This document shows positions 1-9,278 of a stretch of DNA of 64,000 nucleotides, piece by piece. Each line of letters starts with the position of its first letter. The first letter of the stretch is position 1. Where the stretch lies: contig NZ_JAHLDU010000009.1 of NCBI RefSeq assembly GCF_018861905.1, positions 62,001-126,000 on the forward strand, written 5' to 3'. The position numbers and the translations under genes are program-made. The stretch is from Clostridium sp. DSM 17811. GTDB lineage: Bacteria > Bacillota > Clostridia > Clostridiales > Clostridiaceae. The notes beneath the pieces are model-generated. The model worked only from the letters and a program-made list of their open reading frames with translations. It was not told the origin of the DNA and searched no databases.

Positions 1-400
1 TTACGGTATAATCTACCCATGTATTTCTCTTAAACGCCGCAATAATTCCTAAAAATATTCCAAAAACAAGTCCTATTCCTACTGCTTGAAGAGCTAATCT
101 TAATGACACTGGAAATTCTTTTGAAATAATATCATTAACCTTCTGACCTGGATAATGTATTGACATTCCTAAGTCCCCGTGTACTAAATTCTTAATATAT
201 GTACCATATCTTACATACTCTGGTTGATCTAGTTGATATTTTTTCATAATTTGCTCATATACTGTTTTATCAAGAACCTTACCTGCTGAAGCGGATATTG
301 GGTCTCCTGGTATAGCATTTATAAGGACAAATGTAATAGTCGCAACAACCCAAAGTGTAATGATCATATAGCCAATCCTCTTTATTATATATTTAGCCAT
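1..400 (-). CDS. oppB: Oligopeptide ABC transporter permease, OppB-type (partial)
   Basis: This is the N-terminal 133 residues of a peptide transporter permease; the rest lies beyond base 1. It begins MAKYIIKRIGYMIITLWVV, the usual OppB/DppB N-terminus with one membrane helix, followed by the family's conserved stretch around GDPISASAGK. The start at 400 has an AGGAGGAAAG ribosome binding site just upstream. It follows oppA by about 80 bp on the same strand, with a stem-loop in between, so the two are probably one operon with less permease than binding protein. Function, import of short peptides across the membrane, follows from the family; exact specificity is unknown. Confidence 0.88.
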   Translation of the reverse strand, partial: MAKYIIKRIGYMIITLWVVATITFVLINAIPGDPISASAGKVLDKTVYEQIMKKYQLDQPEYVRYGTYIKNLVHGDLGMSIHYPGQKVNDIISKEFPVSLRLALQAVGIGLVFGIFLGIIAAFKRNTWVDYTV

Positions 401-428
401 ACAAATTCTTTCCTCCTATCATAAAATT

Positions 429-461
429 ACTGCAACAAAGCCAAATCGGCTCTGTTGCAGT
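429..461 (-). terminator. Stem-loop between oppA and oppB
   Basis: A 14-bp inverted repeat with one mismatch (ACTGCAACAAAGCC against GGCTCTGTTGCAGT, loop AAATC). It is followed on the minus strand by a short, weak U tract. A partial terminator or mRNA-stabilising hairpin here would give the usual excess of binding protein over permease. Confidence 0.65.
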
Positions 462-481
462 GTTTAATTAAAATCTAATTA

Positions 482-2158
482 CTATTTACCTGAAATATAT
501 GCAGTTTTAAGATCAAACCAAGCACCAAATAATGGTACATATGTTCCCTTTAAATAATTCTGAGTAAATGAATTAGTTGCTTTGTAATAATATGGAGAAA
601 CTCCAGCATCTTTAGCTACAAGAATCTCTTCTGCTTCTTTAAATATAGCTAATCTCTTAGTAGTATCTAATTCCGTTTTTCCTTTTGCAATCAAAGCATC
701 ATATGCTGGATTGTTGTATTTACCATTATTATTACCATTAGTAGATGTAAACACATTAAAGAAAGAAATAACATCATTATAATCAGCACCCCAACCACCA
801 GCACAAATATCGAATTGACCTTTTGTTCTAGCCGCAAAATATGAAGGGGAATCTACTGAATAAGTAATTGAAACATTTATTCCAAGATTTTTTTTGTATT
901 GATTTTGAATAAACTGAGCTTGAGCTGTTGAAAGTGAAGTTGCTTTTGGCATTAATAATTTTAAAGTGATTTTTGATGGATCTGAACTTAAGCCTGCTTC
1001 TTTTAAACCCGCAGCTAAAAGTTTTTTTGGATCATCTTTAACAGTTTTTAATGGTTCTGGTACTACTGTTCTATATTCATCTTTTCCAAGCATTATCTTT
1101 GTAGGGATTAAACCTTCAGCAACATAATGTTGTTTAAATACTGTAGTTATTTGAACTTGTCTGTCATAAGCGAGTGATAAAGCTTTTCTTACACTAGCAT
1201 TTGATAATGCTTTAGTCTTATTATTAAAAATATAGTAATATACTGATGGATCATAACCCTTGAAGTATGAAATCTCACCTGCTGTTGCTTTCTTTTGTAA
1301 TGCAGCAGTGTAATCAGTATCTCCTTTAATCATATCAAGTTCTCCAGCATCAAACATTTTATTGTAAGTAGCTGGCTCATCAATTATCTGAGCGTTAACA
1401 GTTGTTAATTTAACGTTTGCTGCATCCCAATATTTATCGTTCTTTGTGTATACAACTTTAGCACTTTTTACATGGTCTGATACTACGAATGGTCCATTAT
1501 AAACCATGCCCTTGAAATCTTGACCATATTGATCTCCTAATTTTTTCACTATATCTTCTCTTTGTGGAACTAGACCTTTAAAGTTTAATGTACTTTCAAA
1601 ATAAGCACTTGGTGCATTAAGTGTAACCTGGAATGTATTATCATCAATTGCTTTAACTCCTAAATCGCTTGGTTTAGCTACTCCTGTATCAGTTGCACCC
1701 TTAACTCCCATTTCATTTAGCATTCCAAGATAATCTTGGCTTACTTTTGGATTAGCGAGTCTTTGCCATCCGTATACATAATCTTGAGCTCTAATTGCCT
1801 TTCCATCAGACCACTTACTAGCTCTTATATGAAAAGTGTAAACTTTATGGTCAGCACTAACTGTCATCTTATCAGCACCTGCAAGGATACTTATAGTTTT
1901 ACCATCCTTAGATACTTCCCTCATTAGTCCTTCATCAACATTTGTAAGTGTAGTAAATGATTCATGATCACTAACTACTGAAGGATCAAGTGATGTGTAA
2001 TCATATCCTAAAATGTTTGCAGTTTGATCAGCATCAAGCTTAGCCTCTGTTGATTTTGTAGTACCTGCACTATCTCCACTTTTAGCTCCACAACCTACTA
2101 GTGCCACACTTAACACTAAGGCTACAATTAGTACTGAAACGATTTTCTTGCTTTTCAT
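482..2158 (-). CDS. oppA: Oligopeptide ABC transporter substrate-binding lipoprotein, OppA-type
   Basis: A 558-residue family 5 extracellular solute-binding protein. The N-terminus is a lipoprotein signal (MKSKKIVSVLIVALVLSVA, then LVGCG), with Cys23 as the lipidated residue. The body shows OppA features such as the YDYTSLDPSVVSDHES region and an SDGKAIRAQDYVYGWQR segment, and the length is normal. It would capture peptides outside the membrane and deliver them to the OppB-type permease encoded next. The ribosome binding site AAGGGGGA lies before ATG. A promoter is visible at 2396-2424, giving a leader of about 230 nt. OppA has many paralogues in clostridia, so the ligand is not assigned. Confidence 0.93.
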   Translation of the reverse strand: MKSKKIVSVLIVALVLSVALVGCGAKSGDSAGTTKSTEAKLDADQTANILGYDYTSLDPSVVSDHESFTTLTNVDEGLMREVSKDGKTISILAGADKMTVSADHKVYTFHIRASKWSDGKAIRAQDYVYGWQRLANPKVSQDYLGMLNEMGVKGATDTGVAKPSDLGVKAIDDNTFQVTLNAPSAYFESTLNFKGLVPQREDIVKKLGDQYGQDFKGMVYNGPFVVSDHVKSAKVVYTKNDKYWDAANVKLTTVNAQIIDEPATYNKMFDAGELDMIKGDTDYTAALQKKATAGEISYFKGYDPSVYYYIFNNKTKALSNASVRKALSLAYDRQVQITTVFKQHYVAEGLIPTKIMLGKDEYRTVVPEPLKTVKDDPKKLLAAGLKEAGLSSDPSKITLKLLMPKATSLSTAQAQFIQNQYKKNLGINVSITYSVDSPSYFAARTKGQFDICAGGWGADYNDVISFFNVFTSTNGNNNGKYNNPAYDALIAKGKTELDTTKRLAIFKEAEEILVAKDAGVSPYYYKATNSFTQNYLKGTYVPLFGAWFDLKTAYISGK

Positions 2159-2766
2159 TAATAGTCCCCCTTAATTAATAAATAATTACTTCTAAATAAA
2201 TGAAATTCACTCTCAATAAAATCAAAGAAAAATAGTACAAAATTCAGCTTCGCATCCTCTAAGTAAATATACTTACTTTAAAATATTTATTCAAATGTAA
2301 ATTTAGGTTGTCGAGCTTCATATATCCATTCTTTCTACAATTTGAATTGGAAATAGATTAATTATTTAATTTTTGTAATATTTAATATTATTAGAATACT
2401 AGCAAATAAATAAATAAATGTCAATATAATATTTTATAATTAATATCATATTTCTTCACATTATTTATAATTTATTTGTATATTGTTAGTGTTTTATTCA
2501 TATACGTTGTGAATTATGCATAAAAGCATTGTTTAATAATATTTACGTGTATATTTATACATTTTTTTCAGACAATACTAAATTTAATCCTCCTTAATCC
2601 ACATTGTTAATATAAATTAAGTAAAAACTTCATATTTTTTTATTATTGCTAATATCTTTCATAATCTTCAATGTCATGAGCCTTTTTTATTCTTTTTTTT
2701 CAATATTCTTTTTTTGAAAATATTGAATTTTTTCATCCAAGTTTTTCTTACTACAACAAAATAAAA
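2159..2766. other. AT-rich intergenic region upstream of oppA
   Basis: No credible gene on either strand. It holds the oppA promoter and an unassigned leader of about 230 nt. A small AT hairpin (TTCAATATT / AATATTGAA, about 2699-2727) is followed by a T run on the plus strand, but no plus-strand gene precedes it. Confidence 0.6.
2396..2424 (-). promoter_or_regulatory. Probable sigma-A promoter of oppA
   Basis: On the minus strand, TTGACA (2424-2419), a 17-bp spacer, then TAGTAT (2401-2396). The -35 box is perfect and the -10 box partial. Inferred by eye. Confidence 0.6.
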
Positions 2767-2807
2767 AACTATAGAATAGACATCACTTAAATGTCTATTC
2801 TATAGTT
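2767..2807 (-). terminator. Terminator of valS
   Basis: A perfect 17-bp inverted repeat, AACTATAGAATAGACAT / ATGTCTATTCTATAGTT, 60 bp after the valS stop. On the minus strand it is followed by TTTTATTTTG. A typical rho-independent terminator. Confidence 0.88.
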
Positions 2808-2867
2808 AATAATTTGTTCTGTTAAATCATCTCATTCTGAGCTGTGTAAAACTTCGAAAGGAGATTT

Positions 2868-5510
2868 TTACTTCAAATTTTCTATACTTAAAATTACTGA
2901 ATTATACATTTCTTTATATTTTTCACCTTTAGCTTTTTCTTCTTCTACTACCTCAGCTGGTGCTTTAGCTGTGAATCTTTCATTACAAAGCTTTTTCTCT
3001 ACCCTATCTATTTCTTTTTTTAGTTTATCTTTTTCTTTGTTTAATCTTTCCAATTCTTTTTCTAAATCTACAAGCTCGAGTAATGGCATATATATTTCAG
3101 CACCTTTAGTTACTACTGTAACTACATTCTCTGGTGATTGTGATTTAGATTCTAAAAATTCAACTTCACTAGCTGATGCAAGTTTTTGAAAGTATATCAT
3201 TCCTTCTTCAAATGCTTCTTTTGCCTCAATAGCATATATAAATACTTTGGCTTTTCTTGAAGGTGCTACATTCATTCCTACCCTAGCATTTCTTACATCT
3301 TTTATTGCTTCTATTATATAGTTCATTTTTTCTTCTGATTTTTCGTCTTTAAGCGACTCATCAAATTCAGGCCACTTAGCGATTGTTATAGATTCATATT
3401 CATTCTCTAAATGAGTATAAATTTCTTCTGTTATAAATGGCATAACTGGGTGAAGTAATTTAAGCCCTGTTTTTAATACTTTGTTCAATACATTTAATAC
3501 TATGCCTTTGGCTTCACAATCATCTGCATATAATACTGGTTTAACAAGTTCAATATACCAATCACAGAATTCTGTCCACATAAAGTCATGAGTTTTTTGA
3601 AGTGATATTCCTATTTCATATTTCTCAATATTCTCTGTAACTTCTTTTGTCACAGTATTCATTCTTGATAATATCCACTTGTCTGCAACTGTGTAATTTT
3701 TACTATCCTTATATTTCGTCATTAATTCATAATTATTATTCATCATAACAAATCTAGATGCATTCCAAATTTTATTAGCAAAGTTTCTAGCTGCTTCAAC
3801 CCTTGATTCATAAAATCTTATATCACTTCCTGGTGAATTTCCTGTTGCAAGTGAGAATCTTAATGCATCTGCGCCATATTGATCTATTACATCTAATGGA
3901 TCAATACCATTTCCTAACGACTTAGACATTTTTCTTCCTTGCTCATCTCTTACCATACCATGTATAACTACTGTATCAAATGGTACTTCCCCTAAATTAT
4001 AAATTCCTGAAAATATCATTCTTGCAACCCAGAAGAATATAATATCGTACCCAGTTACCAAAACACTTGTTGGATAGAATTGTTTTAAATCCTCGGTGTT
4101 ATTTGGCCAACCAAGTGTTGAGAAAGGCCATAACGCAGAACTGAACCAAGTATCAAGCACATCTTTATCTTGATTAAGATTTGTACTGTTACATTTACTG
4201 CAGTTTGTTGGAGCGTCAACAGAAACTATAACTTCACCACAGTCTTTGCAGTACCATACTGGAATTCTGTGTCCCCACCATAACTGCCTTGATATACACC
4301 AATCTTGGATATTTTCCATCCAATTGAAATACGTTTTATCAAATCTCTCAGGAACAAATTTTGTTTTATTTTCTCTTACTGCATCAATAGCTGGTTTTGC
4401 AAGGGATTCCATTTTCACGTACCACTGCTCAGATAACATTGGCTCTACAGTAGTTTTACATCTATCATGAGTACCTACATTATGAGCATGGTCTTTTATT
4501 TTAACAAGTAATCCAGCCTTTTCTAAATCTTCTACCATTACCTTTCTTGCCTCATATCTATCAAGACCAGAGTATTTTCCATACCCATCGCTTATAGTTG
4601 CATTTTCATTTAAAATTACTATTTGCTCTAAATTATGTCTTTTACCTATTTGATAATCATTAGGATCATGTGCTGGAGTAATTTTAACTGCACCTGTTCC
4701 AAACTCTATATCAACATAATCATCTGCAACTATTGGTATTTCCCTGTTTACTAGTGGAAGCATTATTGTTTTGCCTATTAAATGTGTATAACGAGGATCT
4801 TTAGGATTTACTGCAACAGCGGTATCTCCAAGCATAGTTTCTGGCCTTGTAGTAGCTATTTCTAAAAATTCATCTGTGCCTACTATTGGATATTTTATAT
4901 GCCAGAAATGACCCTCTTGTTCTTCAAACTCTATTTCTGCATCTGAAATTGCTGTCATGCATTTTGGACACCAGTTAGTTATTCTATTTCCCTTATAAAT
5001 AAGTCCATCATTATATAATTTAACAAAAACTTCTCTTACCGCATGATTTAAATTTTCATCCATAGTAAAACTTTCACGGGTAAAATCAACAGAGCATCCC
5101 ATTTTTCTTATTTGGCCCCTTATTTTTGCTCTATACTCATTAGTCCAATCCCAAACTTTTTCAAGGAAAGCTTCTCTTCCCATTTCTTTTTTCTTAAGAC
5201 CTTGTTTTAAAAGTTCATTTTCAACTTTTACCTCTGTTGCAATACTAGCATGGTCTTCACCTGGAAGCCACAACGTGTTATACCCCTGCATTCTTTTTGT
5301 TCTTATTAGGATATCTTGAAGAGTATTATCAAGAGCATGACCTAAATGTAATTTCCCTGTAATGTTTGGTGGAGGCATCATTATTGTGAATGGTTTTTTC
5401 TCTTTATCAACTTTTGGTGTAAAAAAACCTTTTTCTTCCCACCATGCATAAAGTCTTTCTTCAAAATCTTTTGGATTATAATTCTTATCAATATTGTTGT
5501 TTTCTTCCAT
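2868..5510 (-). CDS. valS: Valyl-tRNA synthetase
   Basis: An 880-residue class I aminoacyl-tRNA synthetase charging tRNA-Val in the cytoplasm. The nucleotide-binding HIGH motif appears as HLGH in [15 protein letters not shown] (about residues 46-60) and the second signature as KMSKS in [10 protein letters not shown]. The editing domain lies between them, and a C-terminal coiled coil ([19 protein letters not shown]) is typical of ValRS. Length is normal. The start ATG at 5510 is preceded by an AGGAGTTAATT ribosome binding site. A T-box leader upstream gives regulation by uncharged tRNA, and a strong terminator follows. Confidence 0.98.
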   Translation of the reverse strand: MEENNNIDKNYNPKDFEERLYAWWEEKGFFTPKVDKEKKPFTIMMPPPNITGKLHLGHALDNTLQDILIRTKRMQGYNTLWLPGEDHASIATEVKVENELLKQGLKKKEMGREAFLEKVWDWTNEYRAKIRGQIRKMGCSVDFTRESFTMDENLNHAVREVFVKLYNDGLIYKGNRITNWCPKCMTAISDAEIEFEEQEGHFWHIKYPIVGTDEFLEIATTRPETMLGDTAVAVNPKDPRYTHLIGKTIMLPLVNREIPIVADDYVDIEFGTGAVKITPAHDPNDYQIGKRHNLEQIVILNENATISDGYGKYSGLDRYEARKVMVEDLEKAGLLVKIKDHAHNVGTHDRCKTTVEPMLSEQWYVKMESLAKPAIDAVRENKTKFVPERFDKTYFNWMENIQDWCISRQLWWGHRIPVWYCKDCGEVIVSVDAPTNCSKCNSTNLNQDKDVLDTWFSSALWPFSTLGWPNNTEDLKQFYPTSVLVTGYDIIFFWVARMIFSGIYNLGEVPFDTVVIHGMVRDEQGRKMSKSLGNGIDPLDVIDQYGADALRFSLATGNSPGSDIRFYESRVEAARNFANKIWNASRFVMMNNNYELMTKYKDSKNYTVADKWILSRMNTVTKEVTENIEKYEIGISLQKTHDFMWTEFCDWYIELVKPVLYADDCEAKGIVLNVLNKVLKTGLKLLHPVMPFITEEIYTHLENEYESITIAKWPEFDESLKDEKSEEKMNYIIEAIKDVRNARVGMNVAPSRKAKVFIYAIEAKEAFEEGMIYFQKLASASEVEFLESKSQSPENVVTVVTKGAEIYMPLLELVDLEKELERLNKEKDKLKKEIDRVEKKLCNERFTAKAPAEVVEEEKAKGEKYKEMYNSVILSIENLK

Positions 5511-5574
5511 AATTAACTCCTCCTAAATGATATTTATTAGATTGATTTTTTTAGCGCCAATTTTTAGACAATAA

Positions 5575-5838
5575 AAAAAGAGCCTTCGTCTGTAAAAGGA
5601 CGAAAAGCTCCGCGGTACCACCTTTTTTCCTGCAAAATTGCAGGCTCTTTATAATTTAACGATTAAGAAAACCGTCTTATACCCTCTATTCATAATACAT
5701 GAATGTGGCAAAGAAGCTCCAAAGCAACCTTCAAGGTTTTTCATATAAAAGATCTTACAGCCTATGGATCTTTCTCTCTTAATACTAATTTTCCCCTACT
5801 CCTCTTTATCTAAGCCTTTATATATAATATGTTTTAAT
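5575..5838 (-). promoter_or_regulatory. T-box leader of valS
   Basis: The minus strand carries the T-box sequence GGTGGTACCGCGGAGC (5622-5607), whose bulge pairs with the tRNA acceptor end. It runs into the terminator stem GAGCcttCGTC / GACGaaaaGCTC (about 5580-5610) and a run of seven Us. The upstream part holds stem-I-like segments (AGAGGAGTA, AGAGAGAAAGATCC, TTTGGAGCTTC). The location makes valine the likely effector, but I could not place the specifier codon with confidence. Uncharged tRNA would stabilise the antiterminator and allow valS transcription. Confidence 0.93.
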
Positions 5839-5881
5839 TGTTATATAACTATACCATATAATATGATTTAATTGTTATATA
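5821..5881. repeat. 34-bp direct duplication at the 5' end of the valS leader
   Basis: ATATAATATG(T/A)TTTAATT followed by GTTATATA occurs at 5822-5847 and again at 5856-5881, a 34-bp period. It lies between the promoter and stem I of the T-box. Confidence 0.75.
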
Positions 5882-5894
5882 TTATTTAATTTCC

Positions 5895-5922
5895 ATTATA
5901 CATGCTAATTTTTATATGTCAA
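5895..5922 (-). promoter_or_regulatory. Promoter of valS
   Basis: On the minus strand, perfect TTGACA (5922-5917) and TATAAT (5900-5895) with a 16-bp spacer. Transcription would start near 5888, giving a T-box leader of about 375 nt. Confidence 0.8.
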
Positions 5923-6029
5923 TGTTATAGATTTTATAACTTACCATAAATATAAAATATATAAAATGTCACACTTATACAATTTTTCATATTATATAAT
6001 CATAACTACTATATAATATGGAGGTATCT

Positions 6030-7055
6030 ATGAAGATTAAAAAGATGTCGATTTTTTCTATACTTCTCTCCCTTGCATTAATAACTACCTTATTTTCTGG
6101 CTGTACACCAAAAACTAAGACTACTCCTCTCGTAAAAGTAAAATTAAATGAAGTGGTCCGTTCCATATTCTACGCTCCAATGTATGCTGCTATTTCTCAG
6201 GGGTTCTTTAAAGAAGAAGGCCTAGATATTGAGCTTTCGACTGGTCAAGGTGCAGATAAAACTATGCAACAAGTCTTAAGCAAAGCTTCCGATATTGGTC
6301 TTGCAGGGCCAGAACAAGTTATTTACATCTATAATCAAAAACGAGAAGACTATCCAGTTCTTTTTGCACAATTAACTCAAAAGGACGGTTCTTTCTTAGT
6401 ATCTAAAAAAGCTGAGGCAAACTTTAAATGGGAATCCTTAAAGGGCAAAACTATAATAGGCGGAAGGCCTGGTGGGGTACCTGAAATGGCTCTTGAATAT
6501 GTTTTAAAAAATCATGGTATAAATCCTGGTGTTGACGTAAATCTTATTACAAACCTTGCATTCACAGCTACTGCTGGTGCTTTTAAAGCCGGCACAGGTG
6601 ATTATGTTGCTCTTTTTGAACCAACCGCTAGTACATTAAACAATAATAATTCTGGAAATATTGTAGCATCAGTCGGCGATTCTGCTGGGATCATACCTTA
6701 TACCTGTTTTTTTGCAACAAAATCTTATATAACAAAAAATCCAGCTGTATTGCAAAAATTCACTAATGCAATATACAAAGGTCAAAAATGGGTTAATAGT
6801 AATTCTGATAAAGATGTAATTACTTCAATAAAATCCTACTTCCCTGGTACAGATGAGGCTGTACTTATTTCATCTATAAAAAACTACAGAAATATAAATG
6901 CCTTCTCAACAAACCCAACATTAGGAGCAGAAAACTTAACAAAACTTATGGATATAATTCAATCCTATAAATCATCACTAATACCTACAAGACCTGACTT
7001 TGATACAATAGTTAACACTACATTTAGTAAGAAAGCAGTAACAACTATAAAATAA
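6030..7055 (+). CDS. ABC transporter substrate-binding lipoprotein, NMT1/SsuA-like
   Basis: A 341-residue periplasmic-binding-type protein with a lipoprotein signal: MKIKKMSIF, a hydrophobic run, then LFSGC. The motif FYAPMYAAISQGFFKEEGL is characteristic of the NMT1/THI5/SsuA/TauA group. I chose ATG 6030 because GGAGG at 6020-6024 is correctly spaced; an in-frame ATG at 6018 overlaps that site. The group binds sulfonates, nitrate, bicarbonate or pyrimidine precursors; the ligand here is unknown. No ATPase or permease follows. The only matching pair in the window is at 16.1-17.7 kb, so the three may form one transporter whose genes have been separated. Confidence 0.85.
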   Translation: MKIKKMSIFSILLSLALITTLFSGCTPKTKTTPLVKVKLNEVVRSIFYAPMYAAISQGFFKEEGLDIELSTGQGADKTMQQVLSKASDIGLAGPEQVIYIYNQKREDYPVLFAQLTQKDGSFLVSKKAEANFKWESLKGKTIIGGRPGGVPEMALEYVLKNHGINPGVDVNLITNLAFTATAGAFKAGTGDYVALFEPTASTLNNNNSGNIVASVGDSAGIIPYTCFFATKSYITKNPAVLQKFTNAIYKGQKWVNSNSDKDVITSIKSYFPGTDEAVLISSIKNYRNINAFSTNPTLGAENLTKLMDIIQSYKSSLIPTRPDFDTIVNTTFSKKAVTTIK

Positions 7056-7061
7056 AAAAAA

Positions 7062-7307
7062 AGCATGAAATTTCTCCGGTTAGCCTTAAAATAAGAGTTT
7101 GAAACGGGAAATTCTATTAAAAAATTCTAGTGCTTTGCAAATATAAAATTCTCTAACACTCACATTCGGCTTTCAGCCGGTTCGCTAGACTTCCTTCTAG
7201 TCAGTCTCACGAGAATTTAATATTGGCAAAACAAGAATTTCTAAATAAAATTTCAATGTTTCGACACTTCTTATTTTAGGCCACTTCCGGAAAAATTTCA
7301 TACTTAT
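7062..7307 (-). repeat. Family A palindromic repeat, copy A1
   Basis: Starts 6 bp after the stop of the binding-protein gene. Ends are inverted repeats (CATGAAATTTCTCC / GGAAAAATTTCATA). The core, reverse-complemented relative to the other copies, keeps CTAACACTCACATTCGGC, GGTTCGCTAG and CTCACGAGAA. Internal hairpins are CGGCT/AGCCG (7167-7179) and AGACT/AGTCT (7187-7207). It is the most diverged copy, and the loops are not AGGAC here. Confidence 0.8.
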
Positions 7308-7407
7308 ATATATATCTGTCACCTAAGGAGACAATCTTGTGTGACATTAAAACAAAGTGATCTAAAAACTAAACATGGATTTTTAAAAAAACTGTGATAT
7401 TGAAATG

Positions 7408-7638
7408 TTTTTCTTGAATTGTGCTAACAAAAGTATATATTGCGTAAAATGCATTTGAACAAGTCGTAATCATTCTTAATTTATTTTAATTACAGATGCG
7501 TCTATAAAAATACATGTTTGAGCATAGCGAGTTTGTATTTTTTAACATCTGTAATTACAATAAATTTTAGAATGACTTGACGATGTGAAAGCATTATAGC
7601 AATATATACCTTTTGTTATAACATAATTCAAGAAAAAA
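7408..7638. repeat. Family B palindromic repeat, copy B1 (long)
   Basis: An almost complete palindrome of about 230 bp. The outer arms are TTTTTCTTGAATT / AATTCAAGAAAAA, then AAAAGTATATATTGC / GCAATATATACCTTTT. The apical loop contains ATGTTTGAGC..AGCGAGTTTG. No coding capacity. Shares ends and apex with copies at 28.2 and 58.9 kb. Confidence 0.82.
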
Positions 7639-7666
7639 CTTTAAATTAATAACTTTCGCAAATAAC

Positions 7667-8488
7667 TCATATCAATCTAGTAGCAAATCTATGTTTAATT
7701 AACCATGTTTTAGCAAAGTCAACTCCATCTTTCATTTCAAATAACGTGCATTCTGCATTACCAAGCATTCCTTTTTGTACATTATAATTATCCTCAAACG
7801 CTTTTCCAATTAGCATGAAATCTTCTGTATCATACTCATAATCCTCAAACCATTTCCAGCACCTATCACCATTCTCAAATATTGCGGCACCCACACGTTC
7901 TTTAGGCATTTCATTTATAAGTGATTCTGAAAGATGAAAACTGGTGCAAGAATTATATCCTACTCCTAGTAAAAGAACTTTTGCTTTTAAATTATACATT
8001 TTGCCAAGAGGTGAATCCATACCAAGCTGTGGAGTCAATGGATGATTTTCAATAATATGCATTGCCTCTTTTCCATTTGCACTAAATGATACATGTGGAT
8101 GATTTGAACGTATTGTGCTAGGAAATGTTCTAAATAATTCCGCAATGCGCCCCATTCCTCGTGTTGGTGAGATTTCGGGGTCAAATGCTGGCATATTATC
8201 ATATATTGTTTGTATCCATTCTTTCGGTACCGGTGGGTTACACCACTGTGCAGGGTCACTCCACTCTCCGCTATGAGCTGGCATAACCAATGTTCCATCA
8301 CTTCCCACTGCATTCATTAATGCAGTTATTACAGTCTGCGCCCCACCACAAACCCATCCTAATTTTGACATTGAAGAATGAACTAATAATATATCACTGT
8401 TATTTATACCAAGTCTCATTAAATCTTGATAAATAGTATTAATAGTATTAGGTTGTCCTGTTTTATTGATTATTTTCTCTTCACTCAT
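7667..8488 (-). CDS. Aminoglycoside N(3)-acetyltransferase family protein
   Basis: A 273-residue member of the AAC(3) superfamily, which transfers acetyl from acetyl-CoA to an amino group. The family signature LLVHSSMSKLGWVCGG lies at about residues 33-48, followed by SDGTLVMPAHS, SPTRGMGRIAE, RSNHPHVSF and LLLGVGYNSCTSFHLSE, all usual for AAC(3)/YokD-like proteins at this length. ATG 8488 has AAAGGAG upstream. It may confer aminoglycoside resistance or act on an unrelated amine; many chromosomal homologues have no known antibiotic substrate. The truncated response regulator just upstream may once have been its regulator. Confidence 0.87.
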   Translation of the reverse strand: MSEEKIINKTGQPNTINTIYQDLMRLGINNSDILLVHSSMSKLGWVCGGAQTVITALMNAVGSDGTLVMPAHSGEWSDPAQWCNPPVPKEWIQTIYDNMPAFDPEISPTRGMGRIAELFRTFPSTIRSNHPHVSFSANGKEAMHIIENHPLTPQLGMDSPLGKMYNLKAKVLLLGVGYNSCTSFHLSESLINEMPKERVGAAIFENGDRCWKWFEDYEYDTEDFMLIGKAFEDNYNVQKGMLGNAECTLFEMKDGVDFAKTWLIKHRFATRLI

Positions 8489-8515
8489 TTATTTTGCTCC
8501 TTTTCTAATTACTCC

Positions 8516-8998
8516 CTATACTTTTGTTTTCATACATATAAAACAATATTTCACTATTAGAAAATAGTATATTTGCTTAATTATACTACTAATCAAAGTT
8601 AATCCGCCAATATTGAAATCTTCAGTAGCAACCACATTATTTGTTCTTCGCAGCATAGCATTTACCTTTGCGAGTAATATTCCCATACCAAAAGGCTTTG
8701 TTATATAATCATCTGCCCCAAGCTCCATCCCTCTAATTTGTTCGCCCTCTTCACTTCTAGCTGAAACAATAATTACTGGAACATTAGATTTATTTCTAAT
8801 GATTTTTAAAAAGTAAAAACCATCAAAGGTTGGAAGGTTAATATCTAATATTATAAGATTAGGCTCTATATGCTGAACATCTTCTAATACATTGTCAAAA
8901 TCATTTAAGAGAATAGTCTTATAATCATAAGCATTTAAATATTCCTGCATATACTTTTTTAATTTTAAATCGTCTTCTATTATTAAAATTTTATTCAT
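8516..8998 (-). pseudogene. Truncated OmpR-family response regulator (receiver domain only)
   Basis: 160 residues. Residues 1-120 are a good receiver domain: acidic pocket IIEDD, phospho-acceptor Asp in ILDINLP (about residue 52) and the conserved Lys in ITKPF. A linker AKVNAMLRRTNN, typical before a winged helix, follows. After FNIGGLTLI the sequence ends in unrelated YYFLIVKYCFICMKTKV, so the roughly 100-residue DNA-binding domain is missing. No partner histidine kinase is nearby. The 3' end lies 27 bp from the AAC(3) gene, so a deletion or rearrangement probably removed the effector domain. It could still act as a single-domain receiver, but I read it as a remnant. Confidence 0.75.
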
Positions 8999-9155
8999 AG
9001 TAAATCTCCTGATTTTATATTTATAATGCTAATTATACCATTTTTTAAAGTGTTGAGATTATATTTGAAATTAAGGATACTCCAATAATTATTCACTAGA
9101 ACACCTTCAAAAAAATAAAAGGCACAAGAAGATTTAAATTTAATGATATAACAAA

Positions 9156-9183
9156 AAGACTGCACTATTTTAAGTACAGTCTT
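9156..9183 (-). terminator. Terminator of the class I aldolase gene
   Basis: Inverted repeat AAGACTG / CAGTCTT (extended by ACT/AGT) with TTTTTG following on the minus strand, about 95 bp after the aldolase stop. Confidence 0.8.
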
Positions 9184-9278
9184 GATTGCCAATATAAGAA
9201 AGTATGAACTATCATTATTCACTTATACTCTTATAGCAGACTAATTTAATAGAGTAACTTCCAGAATAAATACCTACA

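Noticed and set aside
2241-2290. CodY-like or AT palindrome upstream of oppA
   Set aside because: AAGTAAATATACTTACTT is a weak palindrome and does not match the CodY consensus; too AT-rich to mean anything alone.
7408-7638. IS element remnant
   Set aside because: Palindromic ends suggest mobility, but no transposase fragment is readable in any frame.
8995-9222. 75-codon minus-strand frame before the response regulator remnant
   Set aside because: It overlaps the aldolase terminator, has no ribosome binding site and a low-complexity hydrophobic translation; treated as chance.
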